Origin: Strongylocentrotus droebachiensis
Taxonomy: Eukaryota; Echinodermata; Echinoidea; Camarodonta; Strongylocentrotidae
Direction: 5' to 3'
NCBI GenBank assembly: GCA_035222895.1
Contig: JAVYIG010004960.1
Location: forward strand, 62,001-126,000
DNA: 64,000 nt
The position numbers and the translations under genes are program-made. This document shows, in pieces, positions 22,901 to 35,410 of this stretch (the first letter of the stretch is position 1; every line of letters begins with the position of its first letter). The notes beneath the pieces were generated by a model that made no database searches, was not told the DNA's origin, and saw only the letters and a program-made list of their open reading frames with translations.

Positions 22901-25499
22901 AATTTCCAGACGACATCCAGATTATGTTATCGATAATATGCTAATGAGCAAATTGGAGGCTATCGTATTTACAGTTCATGAACAGTCACCGCATAAAGGA
23001 GAGATCGGTTAGAGCGATTATGATCGGACTTTTGTCGTCTGATTAATTTTCAGTCGGGAGAAGAGGAGTGGAATGCCATGGTTAAAAGAGATATACAGTT
23101 GGATAATATGTATGATTAGGCCGTTATTTAATTTAAAACCAATAATGGGCTCTCATGGTCATCGTGTACTCATATTTTACTCATATCTTTTTTCTGTTAA
23201 TTAAGGAAAGCTTAAAGTTGAATGCATTCGTATAAGGTAAGGTATAAGGAAGATCATTATCAGCATACGGTCATCTCTTAACTGTAGTGCTCATCTATTC
23301 AATCACCTTCGTTCTCCCGTTTTGAATTTCCATTCTGCTCCCCCTTCATTCTCTATCTCTCTCAGATTTACATGTACTTTTCTAAACACATGTATATCGT
23401 TTTTCCCTTTTTCTATCTTCCTAATTCTCTTTCACGTCTCATTCCATCTCTCGCCTTATTACCCCAAATTGAATATTATATATATTTATTTATTTCTGAC
23501 CCCATTTTCTTTCCATTATATGATATCTGATACCATGGAGTACTAACCACCCCATGGTGATACTAATAACGGAACACGGAAGCATCTCTTCTTCCGGTAT
23601 GTTTGTTTTGTTTTTTCTCCAATTCGGAACCTATCAAACCCCGCTCAAAGGGCTGGTTTAACAAATTACCCTCTTCGACGACTTGAAGACTTTAACTCCC
23701 CCGAAATGACATCTCATATCAAACGATCAAAGAGTTTTCCGCCGCTAGAAAAACTCACCCCTCAATTCAAAATCTCAAACCGTGATAAAACCACCACGGA
23801 CCCCGGCTTCGCTTCCCTCTGATCCAAACTCGAATCAAATCATTCTACATTACCGTATATTCTCCCGGTAATAATGCTTGATTGATTAACGATAATCACC
23901 AAAAATTGGCCCTTTCTAGAATCTCCTCCAATTCAGATGGCAGGACGCGGTAGATGAGAGGGGGTGACCCTTACAGATAAGGCTATTACAACTGATATAG
24001 CGAGATTTGTTTGAATCACGCTGACGGGCCACAAGTGCAGGCGGATCAGAAATAATCGTAGAAAATAGCCAATTTTGACCACTCAGGCAGAAAATGCAGT
24101 ATAAAGCCAACCGGTAAATTTATCAAAGGAAATCACTTAAATATGTCACTATATTTTGTTTTCGTAGTAGATTGGGAGCTTTTGACAAGGATTAAGATTT
24201 CGATTCACATCTATCATTTATACCATAAACTATAATTGCACCATGCAAACACATAGCATTCACTAATCAGCTGTAGTGATCTAATATTTCAAACATTCAT
24301 AACTTTCTTATTATTGTACTGATTTATTTCAAACTTTCGCCATTTTGTTTCTCTGGTTTTTCTGCATTTATTATAATGAACTTATTACCAGGGTTGAATT
24401 GCCTTTGTATTAACAAAGAAAGTAGAAGTTATGTGATGCCAAAATCAATTTGAAATTTTCATTCTACGAAGCTCTCAGATTTATCATCATGAGCATCTGA
24501 ATGGAATCTGAATTAAGCTCGAGATAATCACGTTTCAATGTGTTTTCGGTTGTTTGCAAGCATAAACGAGTATTAATACAATTAGGCAGATTTTTGATTT
24601 CGTATTTCAAGATTTGATTATACAAATCATGTTCCATATACAAGACAGGACATTAATTATGTTATTATCACTCACATGGTATGCCTACCCCTTCTTCCGT
24701 TCATAAAAGTGCCATAGATAAACTTTGATAATTATAGATAAGTCGTCCTTTAAACACTTTGAATAGAAGGGTGTACTTCATATTCCTTTCGACCAAAAAC
24801 ATGACAAAATGCATCATCAGATAGATTACAGAAACGGATATCAGCGATCATCAAATATTTAACATATTATTTTCAGAAACCATAGAATTTCCAAACACCA
24901 TCTCCGTGTTGACATCTATTACCAACGTCTCTGCTCATAAGATGAATTGTGTCGAAAAGTGGATGTCATTGTGCTGTTTTTCATCATCATTGACGAAAGG
25001 CCTCCTAGGACTTTTGTTTCAAAAAGCGAATAATTGCTACAGAGGTCATGCTAGTACTCCCTTTTAATGGCTTACACTTCTTGCACTCCGAGTTTCCCTC
25101 CAGAATATTAACATATTCATCGAGGTAGTTCCGTTCGTGTACATCTCAAGGGGTACTTTTCTAAAGAGATTTAACCCTTAGATACGAGCGCTAAATGGAA
25201 TGGAAACAGGAGATTTAAAAGGGCTCACGCGAATTTACAAATGTAATCAGAATTGTGTGCGTGTGAGGCATTGGTAATGTACACGTGTATTCATCACGAT
25301 TCGTTCCCCATAATATGAATGGGCAATTAAATGGTAATTTGAATATTCATGTTTGGCTTCCAAGGAGAGAGAATCAAGATGGAAGGAATAAAAACACAGA
25401 TTGGGGTTCATCGATCGCTAGATTTTGTAATTCTTGTAATATATCTTCTGAAACTAATATCCCATGTTGTCAGTTAGGGAAATAAATGACGTATATGAT

Positions 25500-27221
25500 C
25501 AGGCGCGCCGGAAGCAGTTTGGGATTGGGGGGGGGGGGGGGCAAACATTCCAGGGGGCTCACCTTCCAGGGGCAGTGACGTAACGAGCAAAAACGTTTGG
25601 AAGGGGGGGGGGGGCAGAACAATTACACTCTCTTACACGTTACATGCCCCGCGGGCCCCGCGGAACGTTTTTCAAAGTGGATTATTAACAATCAGGTAGA
25701 GCGTAAAATGGCGTGGGGTCCAGGGCCTGGGCCCCGGTAGGGGGTCAAGGGGCTGAGCCCCCAGAAGTTTAGGGGTTTTAGGCATTAAAATTATGGTCAG
25801 ATAAGCATATTTAGATACCTTATTTGTGACACTGGCAGGCCACTAATTGGCGGAGAGTCCAGGGAGCAGAGCTCTGGGGTTTAGACATTTAATTACGGTC
25901 AGATGAGCATCCAGGGCCCCGCCTTAGGGCCCTTGGTGCGGTCCAGGGGGCAGAGCCCCCTGAAGCTCGGGGTTTTAAGGTATTTTATAACGGTCAGATG
26001 AGCATACAGAGGACCGCCTTAGGGCCCTTGGTGGGGTCTGGGGGCGTAGCCCCCGTAAGCTCTGGGGTTTTAGACATTTAATTACGGTCGGATGATCATC
26101 CAGGGCCCCGCCTTAGGGCCCTTGTTGGGGTCCAGGGGGAAGAGCCCCCGGAAGCTCGGGGGTTTTAGGTATTTAATAACGGTCAGATAAACATACAGGG
26201 GACCGCCCTTAGGGCCCTTGGTGGGGTCTGGGGGTTGAGCCCCCGTAAGCTCTGGGGTTTCAGACATTTAATTACGTTCAGATGAGCATCCAGGGCCCCG
26301 CCTTAGGGCCCTTGGTTGGGTCCAGGAGGCAGAGCCCCCGGAAGCTCAGGGGTTTTAGGTATTTAATAACGGTCAGATGAGCATACAGGGGACCGCCTTA
26401 GGGCCCTTGGTGGGACCGGGGGCGGAGCCTCCGTAAGCTCTGGGGTCTTAGGCATTTAATTATGGTCAGATGAGCATATTTTGATACCTCATTTGTGACA
26501 TAAGCAGGTCACTTATTTTTTCTCTCTCTCTTTCTTTCTTTTTCTCTGTAACAAACTTTTTCAACAATTGAGGGTGGCACGAGTCCCGAGCCCGGCCGTT
26601 CTGCAGACCCTAACATAAATGCTTCTAAATAAGCATATTTTTCGCCCGACTGTAAATTTAGGAATTTCTAATTTTCCAACAAACACATAAAAAGGTATGA
26701 CTTACAATTTTTTTTAGAAAATATACCGGAAAATCATGTCATTTCAGCAACATTTGTAAATCACTGGTATCGAATACCCCTCCCCTCCCCTCCCCCCCCC
26801 CCCCATCAGTACGCCAGCGTTCAGGGGCTCATAAGCTTCTCACCCCTATAACAAAAAACAGATACGCTTTCCCATTCTCTCGCAATATGTCCACGATATG
26901 CGCGTAGCTCCATTATAAAAACCTCCATTGATAAATATAGGTAGCATGCGCAATGTTTAGGAAATTTAATTCCTGTTAACTTTCCTTTTCTTTGAATGGA
27001 ATTTCATACGTCATGTAATTCAGGTTTTTATTATTGTAATGTTCTTTTGGGTTAAAAATACAAACTATCTTTACTCCTTTACTGCTTTTTTTTTTTTTTG
27101 AGGGGGGGGGGGGCGTTTTTGGGGGGCAAAAATGCGTTTTGTCCCCCCCCCCCCACTTTTTTGATTGGGGGGGGGGGGGGCAGCTGCCCCCCTGCCCCCC
27201 CCCCCACTTCCGGCGCCTATT
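25500..27221. mobile_element. 1.7-kb element with poly(G)/poly(C) ends
   Basis: The left end has AGGCGCGCCGGAAG followed by poly(G) at 25,527. The right end has poly(C) and then CTTCCGGCGCCT at 27,207-27,218, the inverse apart from a 2-bp difference. TATATGAT occurs just outside both ends (25,492-25,499 and 27,222-27,229), consistent with an 8-bp target duplication, although the right copy is offset from the inverted repeat by three bases. The interior carries the satellite at 25,690-26,490 and several G and C homopolymers. No transposase remains. Confidence 0.5.
25690..26490. repeat. 95-bp satellite, dimeric (about 190 bp), GC-rich
   Basis: CAGGGCCCCGCCTTAGGGCCC recurs at 25,912, 26,101 and 26,291 (spacing 189-190), with an alternate half-unit (GGACCGCCTTAGGGCCC) midway. 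Each half-unit has a GGGGGC-AGAG-CCCCC-type hairpin and ends in CATTTAATTACGGTCAGATGAGCAT or a variant. Confidence 0.85.
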
Positions 27222-27600
27222 TATATGATAGCCCTATAACCTCCCAAACACAACGTTGCAATTTCATTCTTAGACCGTCTCTGACGTGACGTCATGAGGC
27301 GTCTAGGGATGTCACTAAAAAAAATTGTATCAAGACGGGGTGTGGGGTAGGTTTCAGACCAAACTTATCCGTCAACATACCCAATGGAAAAGCAAAACAA
27401 TCCCAAACAATATAACAATCTGAATAGTCTCAGCGTAGGCTAAATTTAAACCATGATAATATGTTGAATCTCACCAAAAAAATATAATAATAATTCAACA
27501 TTTCAAAACAAAGCATGCATAAAGTGTTAAGTTATAGAACTATCAGCGTTGCCACCAACTATTAATATTTGAACATTTTTGTATAAAGATGCATCCTTTA
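27222..27600. other. AT-rich spacer, nothing recognised
   Basis: Unique sequence with no coding or repeat signal. Confidence 0.4.
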
Positions 27601-27601
27601 T

Positions 27602-28050
27602 GCCTAGGTCACATTTGCTCTACGGCTAGGATACGGCGGCCGTACGCCCCCGCAATCGAGAGATACTTGCGGCGGCCACAGAGAATCTGCGGTGGTATTA
27701 CTGTCTTCATTTCTAGGTTGGCCTTAGCGGTTAGACACGCCGTAGCCATGCCGTAGAGCGGTTCCACAGCGACAGTATGTCGGGCGTACGGCATCCTTAT
27801 GTTTTATATACTCCAGGGGTGAAGCGGTAACATCAGTCTTGCCGCCCGGTCGCCGTATGGTCCCCCTTCGGCCGCTACCTTGCGTCTGCCTTAGTATTTG
27901 TCAAAAAGCTACGGCCGCCGCAGGGACGCTAAGGCGACCGTGCGTCATCACTTCAAAGGCCGTACGGCAGTCGCAGATTGTCTGTCTCCACAAATTCATA
28001 ATACGCCATGCGGCTACCCTAACATGTGTGACCGGCCTACTATATGTGAC
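27602..28050. mobile_element. CpG-rich foldback element with short inverted ends
   Basis: The left end TAGGTCACATTTG and the right end (inverted TAGGCCGGTCACACATG) are related. The interior is built from the words GGCGGCCGTA and CGTACGGC in both orientations and is much more CpG-rich than its surroundings. Boundaries are approximate. Confidence 0.45.
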
Positions 28051-28088
28051 CGTGGGAATGCTGCGGCGGTCCTATAAGCGACACAACG

Positions 28089-28758
28089 TTAAAGGCCCGG
28101 TCACACAGCCTTTCGCGTCTGTATCCCGGGTAGAATTTCGCGATTTTTTTTTGCCCGTGGTGGAAAATGTGCAAAATTGGCTTACCCGCGGTTTACCCGT
28201 GGTATGCCCGCGGAACAGACGCCGGCGACTGTTCCGCGTCCTTATCGCGGTTGAAGCGCGGCGGTACCGCGGCCTACCACGGGTATAATAAAGCAGCCGA
28301 ACCGGGCTGTAGAAATCATAACCGCTCCGTGCTTACACGCGGTACACACGCTAATGCACGTGTTATGTACAGACGCGGAACAAACGTGCTATGACCGTGC
28401 TCCAGCCGCGATTACCCGCTAAAATTTCGCGTCCTACCGCGTGTAACCACGTCTTAACCGCGGCCGTAGCACGTCCTAGCACGTTCGTTCCGCGTCTGTA
28501 CCGCGTCTTTACCGCGTGTGTACCACGTGTACCGCCCGCGATTACCCGCGGTCTAAATTTTTGGGCAGCCCAAAACTTTTTCGCGCGGCCAACCGCGTGT
28601 GAATTTCTTACCGCGTGTAACGACGGGTAAAGTACGGCTGTATCGCGTCTTTATCGCGACCTCAAAGCGTCCAACAGCGTCTGCTTCACGGGCAGAAATT
28701 TTTGGCCGTGATTCGGCCGCGATACGCCCGTTAAAGGGCTGTGTGACCGGGCCTTTAG
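28089..28758. mobile_element. CpG-rich MITE with 23-bp inverted ends and TTAA-type target
   Basis: The left end AAAGGCCCGGTCACACAGCC (from 28,091) is matched by the right end GGCTGTGTGACCGGGCCTTT (to 28,756), differing only by one extra base beyond these 20. TTAA at 28,089-28,092 and TTAG at 28,755-28,758 suggest a TTAA duplication, as made by piggyBac or Kolobok elements. The interior consists of degenerate ACCGCG/CGCGGT words in both orientations. The 149-codon frame at 27,839-28,288 spans this element and its neighbour and is open because the DNA is stop-poor; I do not call it a gene. Confidence 0.65.
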
Positions 28759-29982
28759 CCATGACTTGTACGCATGTTGCTAACCAACTTGTCGATAAAT
28801 ACATGAACCCTCCACTCTCTCATCTACCCCCTATTATACACAGTCGTGGATTTAGAGGGCACATACTGTCTATGCCGCTATGAAAATCAAATGTGGGTTA
28901 AGGACTATATTAAGTACACACAAACAAGTGCCCACTAATATAGTATTGCTGCGCCCTTAAATATTCGAATACCTTTATTTAATTTTGGAATTTTCCAGGA
29001 CCATTTTTTAACTAAAGTATCACCCTAAAATAAATTTGTTTTGCTTGAAGGATATCTAATATGGAATTAACACCCATAGTTTATTTTCATTTGACAATGT
29101 TTTTTTTTTCTTCTTCACAATTATGCCCCCCTCCCCCTGTTCTTAACGAAATCCTGGATCCGCCCCTGATACATGCCCCCCACCCATTCCCCTTCTCACC
29201 GTACTTTTCGCCACCCGATCTTGCCCTGAACAGTGACGGTGATTGGACTCTGAAGAGGTAACCTAAGCCCCCCCCCCCCCCTCATCGAGGGTTAAGGGAG
29301 TTCGATCCACTGATCTGTCAATCACACACAATCTCAAATAGTTTAAGTATTCCCATTCATGGCATTATCATGCTTGGATATATGTTGTGATTCCTACATT
29401 TCATTTTACATACTCTAATGTAATATCTGAATGTGGAATAGTACTACTAAATCAAATATGATTGTACTGTTGCATTTGTCATGTCCTTGTAATCTGGTAC
29501 TTACATTTATTTTTTAGTTATTATGTCTTCTTTCAGTCGGCCTCGTTAAGGGTCACTTCCGTTTTTTCTGCTACCTACCAAACAACCTTTACATTGTTGT
29601 ACCGATGTATTCTATTCTTTTTAGGTAACAATGTATAGTTGTACGTACGTATGTTATTTTGTATTGCTTTGGTGAAATAAAATTCAACTAAAACGACTTG
29701 AATTGAGCGAAGGGTAACGATTTAGTATCTGAATTTGATGTTATCCTAAACATATCCTTCCGAATCTATCAACAATTTTAGTATATGTCATTTTTCTTTG
29801 CATCTATAAAACTGTTTTTATTCTCGCTCCAAATTCAAGAAACTCTTTAAACAAAGGTCGCTAACTTTTGTAATAAGTACATACATGATGGCTCAGGTTT
29901 TAAAACAGCTGTGTTTCGTTACAAAAGGGAACAGAGTCAGACGGAATGAATTGCACAGCGTTGCTGTTTTGCTGCCGAATAG

Positions 29983-30015
<33 letters not shown>

Positions 30016-30750
30016 TCCTCGACCCGGTTAATGAACGATTTGATAATGACCCATCCAAATTTTAATAATTACTGCTTTTTTAACACTGACATGATAAGGA
30101 AGCAAGTACAGAATGCTAAAAAGTTTTTGAATGAAGCAGGGAAATACAATGTACCCCTGCATGAATCATCTACTGGTAGCCCGCTCTGCCCAAATCATCA
30201 TTGCTTTAAATCATAAATTCATTATTGTGAGACGACTTTATAAAGCGTTCAGTAATTGTTAGAATTAGGAGGCAATGCAATGAACATGGTGATGCAGTTT
30301 GTACATTTATGACAATGTACTTGTTTCCATAATCATTATGATTAAGATGATTATGATCATTCCGTTTTCGATGAAACCAAACTCGCGTCATACCTAAAGC
30401 TTGAACAAAAATCAGGTACAACTCCTGTGATTCACTCGCTCTTAAAAGGTGAAAGGTATCCCTTAATTACTTTTCATCCACTCTCTCAAAATCCGCCATG
30501 GTGGTACGCTTAAGAACGGAAATGAACTCGCCCGGTTCGAGGATCCGTTTCCAATAAATAAACTAATGCTTCCCTTTTTCCATAAGACAAAGGCATACAT
30601 TAACAGACTAGGCCTTTTATTCACTTAGTATCTAATGACTTTGAAAGGGTTTGAATATTTTGTCCCTACTTTTCCTGTCGTAACTTGAGGGAGAGATAGT
30701 GAGGGGAACGGATAATTGGCAAATTTCGCATTGGCGCGAGAAGCAAAATT
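28759..30750. other. no gene; remnants of poly(C)-type elements
   Basis: 29,125-29,175 ends in GGATCCGCCCCTGATAC after a C-rich stretch, the same terminal word as the element at 63,167-63,582. A poly(C) run sits at 29,268-29,281 and a (GA)n tract at about 29,982-30,015. The remainder is unique AT-rich sequence. Confidence 0.4.
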
Positions 30751-30754
30751 GCAA

Positions 30755-31150
30755 CTGGTATGTTGTCTGCGTTCAGTAATACACATTTTAATACTGGTTT
30801 TGCAGACGAGTCGTTTAGGCATTTAACTGGCAATCCGAAGGTCGTGGGTTAGATCCCCGACACAGCACTAACGTCTTTTGGCAAGATATTATTCTACATT
30901 TGCCACGCCATACCAAGAGAGAAATTGGGACCTGGTCATGCTGGTCTGATGCCGAAAGCATTTGTGATAGAAATTGCCATACTCTCCCATGGTGATCATA
31001 CGGTAGGATTCCTCGCCGTGGAGTGGAGATGGTGCACACTGTGCGTGCGTGAATGAATCCGATGACCCGGGTAATAATAATATCTTTACAGGCCTTACAG
31101 ACATTATTCGGTATTAAGCGCTACATATATCCAGAATTTAGATTCATTAC
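30755..31150 (+). mobile_element. SINE, tRNA-derived, near full length
   Basis: The head GTCGTTTAGGCATTTAACTGG then AAGGTCGTGGGTTAGATCCCC supplies A- and B-box-like motifs. The body CACTAACGTCTTTTGGCAAGATATT, then GTGGAGTGGAGATGGTGCACAC, then GAATCCGATGACCCGGGTAATAATA corresponds block by block to the copy at 9,630-9,935. The end TATTAAGCGCTACATATATCC is the SINE tail also seen near 9,270. The head alone recurs at 32,130-32,230. Confidence 0.7.
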
Positions 31151-31595
31151 CATCATTCTTATTCAACATCTTATTACATCGATAAGAAGGATGGTGATTT
31201 TAAGTATTTTCGCAAAAGATGTAAGTAAGAACGTGTATATTGTTTTCAAAGTCAATAATAAAAATAGGATCGGGAGAATGAAAATGACAGTTATACAATT
31301 CCATCTGTTCACTTTGCATTTACAATATTTGTTACTGTGTACTTCATTGCAGAAAGAATAACATTTGTTCATGTATCTTGTAAAATATTCAGTTGAAATC
31401 ATTTTTTAAATTTTGTATCTATTGACAATAGAGGCAAGGGTTAATACACTATGCTGCAAAGATTCGAATGTGATAAAGATCGGGAAAAAATTGAAAAAAA
31501 GGTAACAAAAATGTAGACTACATGAAAATTCAATCTATTGAAAGCAATCGTCCTTTTGTAGTATCCTTTTTTTCTGATTTAGTTATAATACAATG
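31151..31595. other. AT-rich spacer
   Basis: Unique AT-rich sequence. The open frames on both strands at 31,053-31,402 show no recognisable family. Confidence 0.4.
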
Positions 31596-31797
31596 TTTCT
31601 TTTGACATAAAGTCTAAACAATAACTCAAAGTAAATCAAAATAGATTGCAATTTGCTTTCAAAAGGCCAATACCATTGTATAAATTAATGAGAATATTTC
31701 TTCTGACAAAAATTATAATCAATAATTCAAAGTAAATCAAAATTGATTGAAATTAGCTATTGAAAGGCCAATGCCATTGTATAAATTACAATGCCGA
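31596..31797. repeat. two tandem copies of a 101-bp unit
   Basis: TTTCTTTTGACA at 31,596 and TTTCTTCTGACA at 31,697 begin diverged copies that share CAAAGTAAATCAAAAT and CCATTGTATAAATTA. Confidence 0.75.
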
Positions 31798-32027
31798 CAA
31801 CTGACGACAAATACTAGCTTCATGTGACACGAATGAGCCATAAATTATAGGGAAAGGAAAACAATAAGACATTGCATGAATGCATCACTGAGCAAGATTA
31901 TTGAGAGAGAGAGAGATACAGAGTCAGAGAGAAATACGCGTGTTGCCGGGCTCCTACAATTAATGGATAGCAAGCAGGGTGGATTCAGTTGATTATAAAA
32001 GCAAATTGTGCTACGATTGCTCATAGG

Positions 32028-32337
32028 TTTAATTAAACAAATCAGTAAGAGTGAATTCCGGGATCTCGCGCCACTCAATGTAACCTCAACGTGGCCTAAC
32101 AGATCACCCTCCGACTCATTGTATGACGGTATGTTGTCTGCGTCCAGTAATACACATTTTAATAATGGTTTCGTAAAAGAGTTGTTTAGGCATTTAACTG
32201 GCAATCCGAAGGTCATGGGTTCGATTTCTCATCGGTTTCATTAAACAAATCTGTACGAGTGAATTCCGGGATCTCGCGCCATTCAATGTGACCTCAACGT
32301 GGCCTAAATAGATCACCCTCCGACTCATTGTATGACG
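32028..32337. repeat. 208-bp tandem duplication containing a SINE head
   Basis: GAATTCCGGGATCTCGCGCCA at 32,053 recurs at 32,261, followed in both places by CAATGT...CTCAACGTGGCCTAA and GATCACCCTCCGACTCATTG. Between them lies the SINE head found at 30,760-30,850 (TATGTTGTCTGCGT...GGCAATCCGAAGGTC). So 1.5 copies are present; a retroposed head was duplicated together with unrelated DNA. Confidence 0.75.
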
Positions 32338-32367
32338 AGCCTAAAAGCATGGAATGGCGTGGATAGA

Positions 32368-32513
32368 GAAAGAAAAAAGATAGAAAGGGAGAGAGAGTTA
32401 AGAGAGGGAGAAAGAGGGGGAAGAGAGAGAGATATAGTGAGGAAGAGAGAGGGAGAGAGAGAGAGAGGGAGAGAGAAAGAGAGAGGGAGAGAGAGAGAGG
32501 GAGGGAGTGAGAG

Positions 32514-32546
<33 letters not shown>

Positions 32547-32560
32547 CGAACACCACATAT
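32368..32560. repeat. (GA)n microsatellite with central (TA)n
   Basis: GA/GGGA repeats interrupted by (TA) at about 32,513-32,530. The Arg/Glu-rich and Ser/Leu-rich frames on the two strands are translations of the repeat. Confidence 0.9.
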
Positions 32561-32599
32561 AGGAGAAAGTGAGTATATGAGAAACAGATAGTCATTAAG

Positions 32600-34245
32600 T
32601 CATTTTTTTTTAAAGGGAGGAAACGTTAAAGCGGACAGTTTTCTCAGATATACAAGAGTAATTACTTCCCAGCATCCCAATAGTTGAATAACTAAATAAT
32701 TGATAACTATCCTTTTTTACCTTTAGATTAATTAAAATCTATATTGACCTACGTAAACTCATAAAAACCACAAACTTCAACAAATCTGTTGATATAGTTG
32801 TAAACACGGTATGAATAATCATCTCCGCATTTATGAGATAATGAATCCAAGGCGGTTAGCGGCAGCCGTGCGAGGTGTACTTTTTACACGTGAAATGCTC
32901 CCGTTTGTTATCCCATCTATTTTGTAGATGCAGATGAAAAGGTATGATTCAGATACAGATACATTTTCACATGTGAAACGCTCCGGCTAGCCAGCCGCGG
33001 GGTATTTATTCGGACGAATATCCCACGGATTCGGAGCATCATTCTCGAGCACCTCTCCCAACTTCAAAAATGCAAATCGCAAGGATGCTGGACCTCGCTA
33101 TTTCAACACTCATCCACTGTTTCAATGTCGAGTTCAATTACATGACAAATAGTCTCAAAACTTTGTCTCCGTCTCCGTAAATGGAAAACGAGGGCCCCCC
33201 GCAAGAGGCAGCTTCCCTTGAAACAATATGATGAGATGTAGCCGTAAAATGCGACTTGTTTTTCAATAAGCAAGAAGCATAATGATATGTACAAGTTAAG
33301 ACGAGTCGGTGGTAATAATTTCTGACTTCATAATATGTCTGCATCCTGATTAAATTACTGAACTGCAGTTTCCAACACAAAATATGACATGCCTAGAAAT
33401 ATATCTATTTTCGAGTTTAGGGTGTTAAGAAAAGGTGAAGGACGTACATGTACCTTACTATATTTCGAACTTAAAATCGCTCAACAAAGTTTTGTATCAC
33501 ATGTTTAAATTGTTTATATCTCTCTTGTTATGGTACAATTATCACTACATTTAAAATCATCAGAAAGTATGTTTATTCCTGTTTAAAATGACACCCCATT
33601 TAACATGATTTTTCAGTCATGAAATGTACATTACATAAAAATAAGGGGCCAAAAGTAAAAAGTTGCAAAATACACTGCTCTTATTCGGCTGTGCATTCTT
33701 CTTTATGTGAAGGCATTGGTAATAAGTAGGATTGTTTATGTGTCCCACAACTTTCCATATACTTGTATTTTATTGAATATATTTTAGTCATAGTTAATAT
33801 TTCCCTAATTCATGTTTAATTAAAGGGAGTGGATCGCCAGTTTCCATGTACAGAAGGCCATAATTCGCTGACACCAGACTTGGTGGAAATACCATTAATG
33901 GGGGTACAAATTTGCACACAGCAAACCCATAGTCCAGTCAAGAATTACCCCCTAATCTCTCGGAGAGCTCGAGAGTCTTCGGGCAAATCAAAGCATTACA
34001 TAAGGTCCGATGGTCATAAAACTCAAGGCTAACCCTGGTGATTGACAACACCTGTTATTGGGTAAACACCCGAACGGTGTCGAATTCCCCATGAGAGCCG
34101 ACTACTCAGTGACTTTAAATGTAATTTATACAAAGTAGTAAAATGTCCTAATAATTGGCAATTTATATTTTGTAGTACTTTTGAAATAAATTGCATATTA
34201 CTAAATCATCAGTTATTAAGAAATATGCTTTAAATTCAGATAAAT
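32600..34245. other. non-repetitive, no gene recognised
   Basis: Unique DNA. 32,855-33,050 and 33,820-34,100 are less AT-rich, but no domain or splice-bounded frame is recognisable. 32,880-32,990 has two related TTTTCACATGTGAAA-type words. Confidence 0.35.
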
Positions 34246-34249
34246 TGTA

Positions 34250-35400
34250 TAAAAACATAGATCTGCACGCACCCCACATTCATTATGCAAATTAACACAT
34301 AGTGATTCATACCACATTGTGGTAAATATGTGGCACACTGTGTTAAATATGTACGACTATGTGGAAGACCACATGTGATCGCAGAGTTTGCACGTACATG
34401 TAGATACATACCACACTGTTGCAAATATGTGTCATTGTGTGTGAAATATGACCGATTATGTGGTAAATCAAACCCCACACTTTGGTTAATATGTGTCAAT
34501 CTGTGTTAAATATGTACGACTATGTGGTAAACAACATAATTTGAAACCCACACTGTGAAAATACTGTGATTACAGAGTTTACACATAGTTTAGTACATAC
34601 ATGTACCACACTGTGGTAAATATGTGTCATTCTGTGTTAGATATGTACGACTATGTGGTATAACACATGATTTGAACACCACACTGTGACAATACTGTGA
34701 ACACAGAATTTACACATAGTTCAGTATATACCACACTGTGGTAAATATGTGTCACTCTGTGTTAAATATGTACGACTATGTGGTAAAACACACGATTTGA
34801 ACCCCACACTGTGACAATACTGTGAACACAGAATTTACACATAGTTCAGTATATACCACACTGTGGTACATATGTATCACTCTGTGTTAAATATGTACGA
34901 CTATGTGGTAAAACACACGATTTGAACCCCACACTGTGGCAATACTGTGAACACAGAGTTTACACATAGTTTAGTACATACCACACTGTGGTAAATATGT
35001 GTCATTCTGTGTTAAATATGTACGACTATGTGGTAAACCACATGATTTAGACCACACTATGACAATACTGTGAACACAGAGTTTACACATAGTTCAGTAA
35101 ATACCACACTGTGGTACATGTATGTCACTCTGTGTTAAATATGTACGGCTATGTGGTAAACCACATGATCTGAACCCTACTCTGTGACAATACTGTGACC
35201 ACAGAGTTAACACATAGTTCAATACATGTACCACTGTGGTAATATGCGGTACTCTGTGTCAAGTATGTCAGTTTATGTGGATATTATGTGGTAAACCACA
35301 TAGACTGAAATTCCACACTGTGACACCGATGTGAACACATAATTTCCACACAGTTTACACATAGTTGACTATGTGAACATAGTGTGGCAACACTGTGATT
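34250..35400. repeat. 125-bp satellite made of inverted CACACTGTGG/CTATGTG words
   Basis: CCACACTGTGG starts at 34,606, 34,731, 34,856, 34,981 and 35,104 (125, 125, 125, 123 bp apart), with more diverged copies on both sides. Each unit contains the palindromic CCACACTGTGG, ACTATGTGGT and its complement-like ACACATAGT, plus AACACAGA / TCTGTGTT. Thus the monomer itself is a set of short inverted words. Confidence 0.9.
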
Positions 35401-35410
35401 GTTCCATAAG

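Larger units (their letters stand above)
18081..25490. other. longest repeat-poor stretch, no gene recognised
   Basis: About 7.4 kb of largely unique AT-rich DNA. It contains a (GT)n microsatellite at about 21,800-21,860, a GTGAGT-rich tract near 21,968-22,030, and the motif cluster at 19,230-19,990. None of the frames (for example 20,599-20,865 plus, 22,577-22,916 minus) resembles a family I know. It could be intron or regulatory DNA. Confidence 0.4.

Noticed and set aside
27839..28288. 149-codon GC-rich frame
   Set aside because: Spans the junction of two CpG-rich foldback elements where stop codons are rare because TA-containing triplets are rare; no family match.
32332..32562. Arg/Glu-rich coiled-coil-like frames (also 53,094-53,378, 61,182-61,382)
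   Set aside because: Translations of (GA)n microsatellites.
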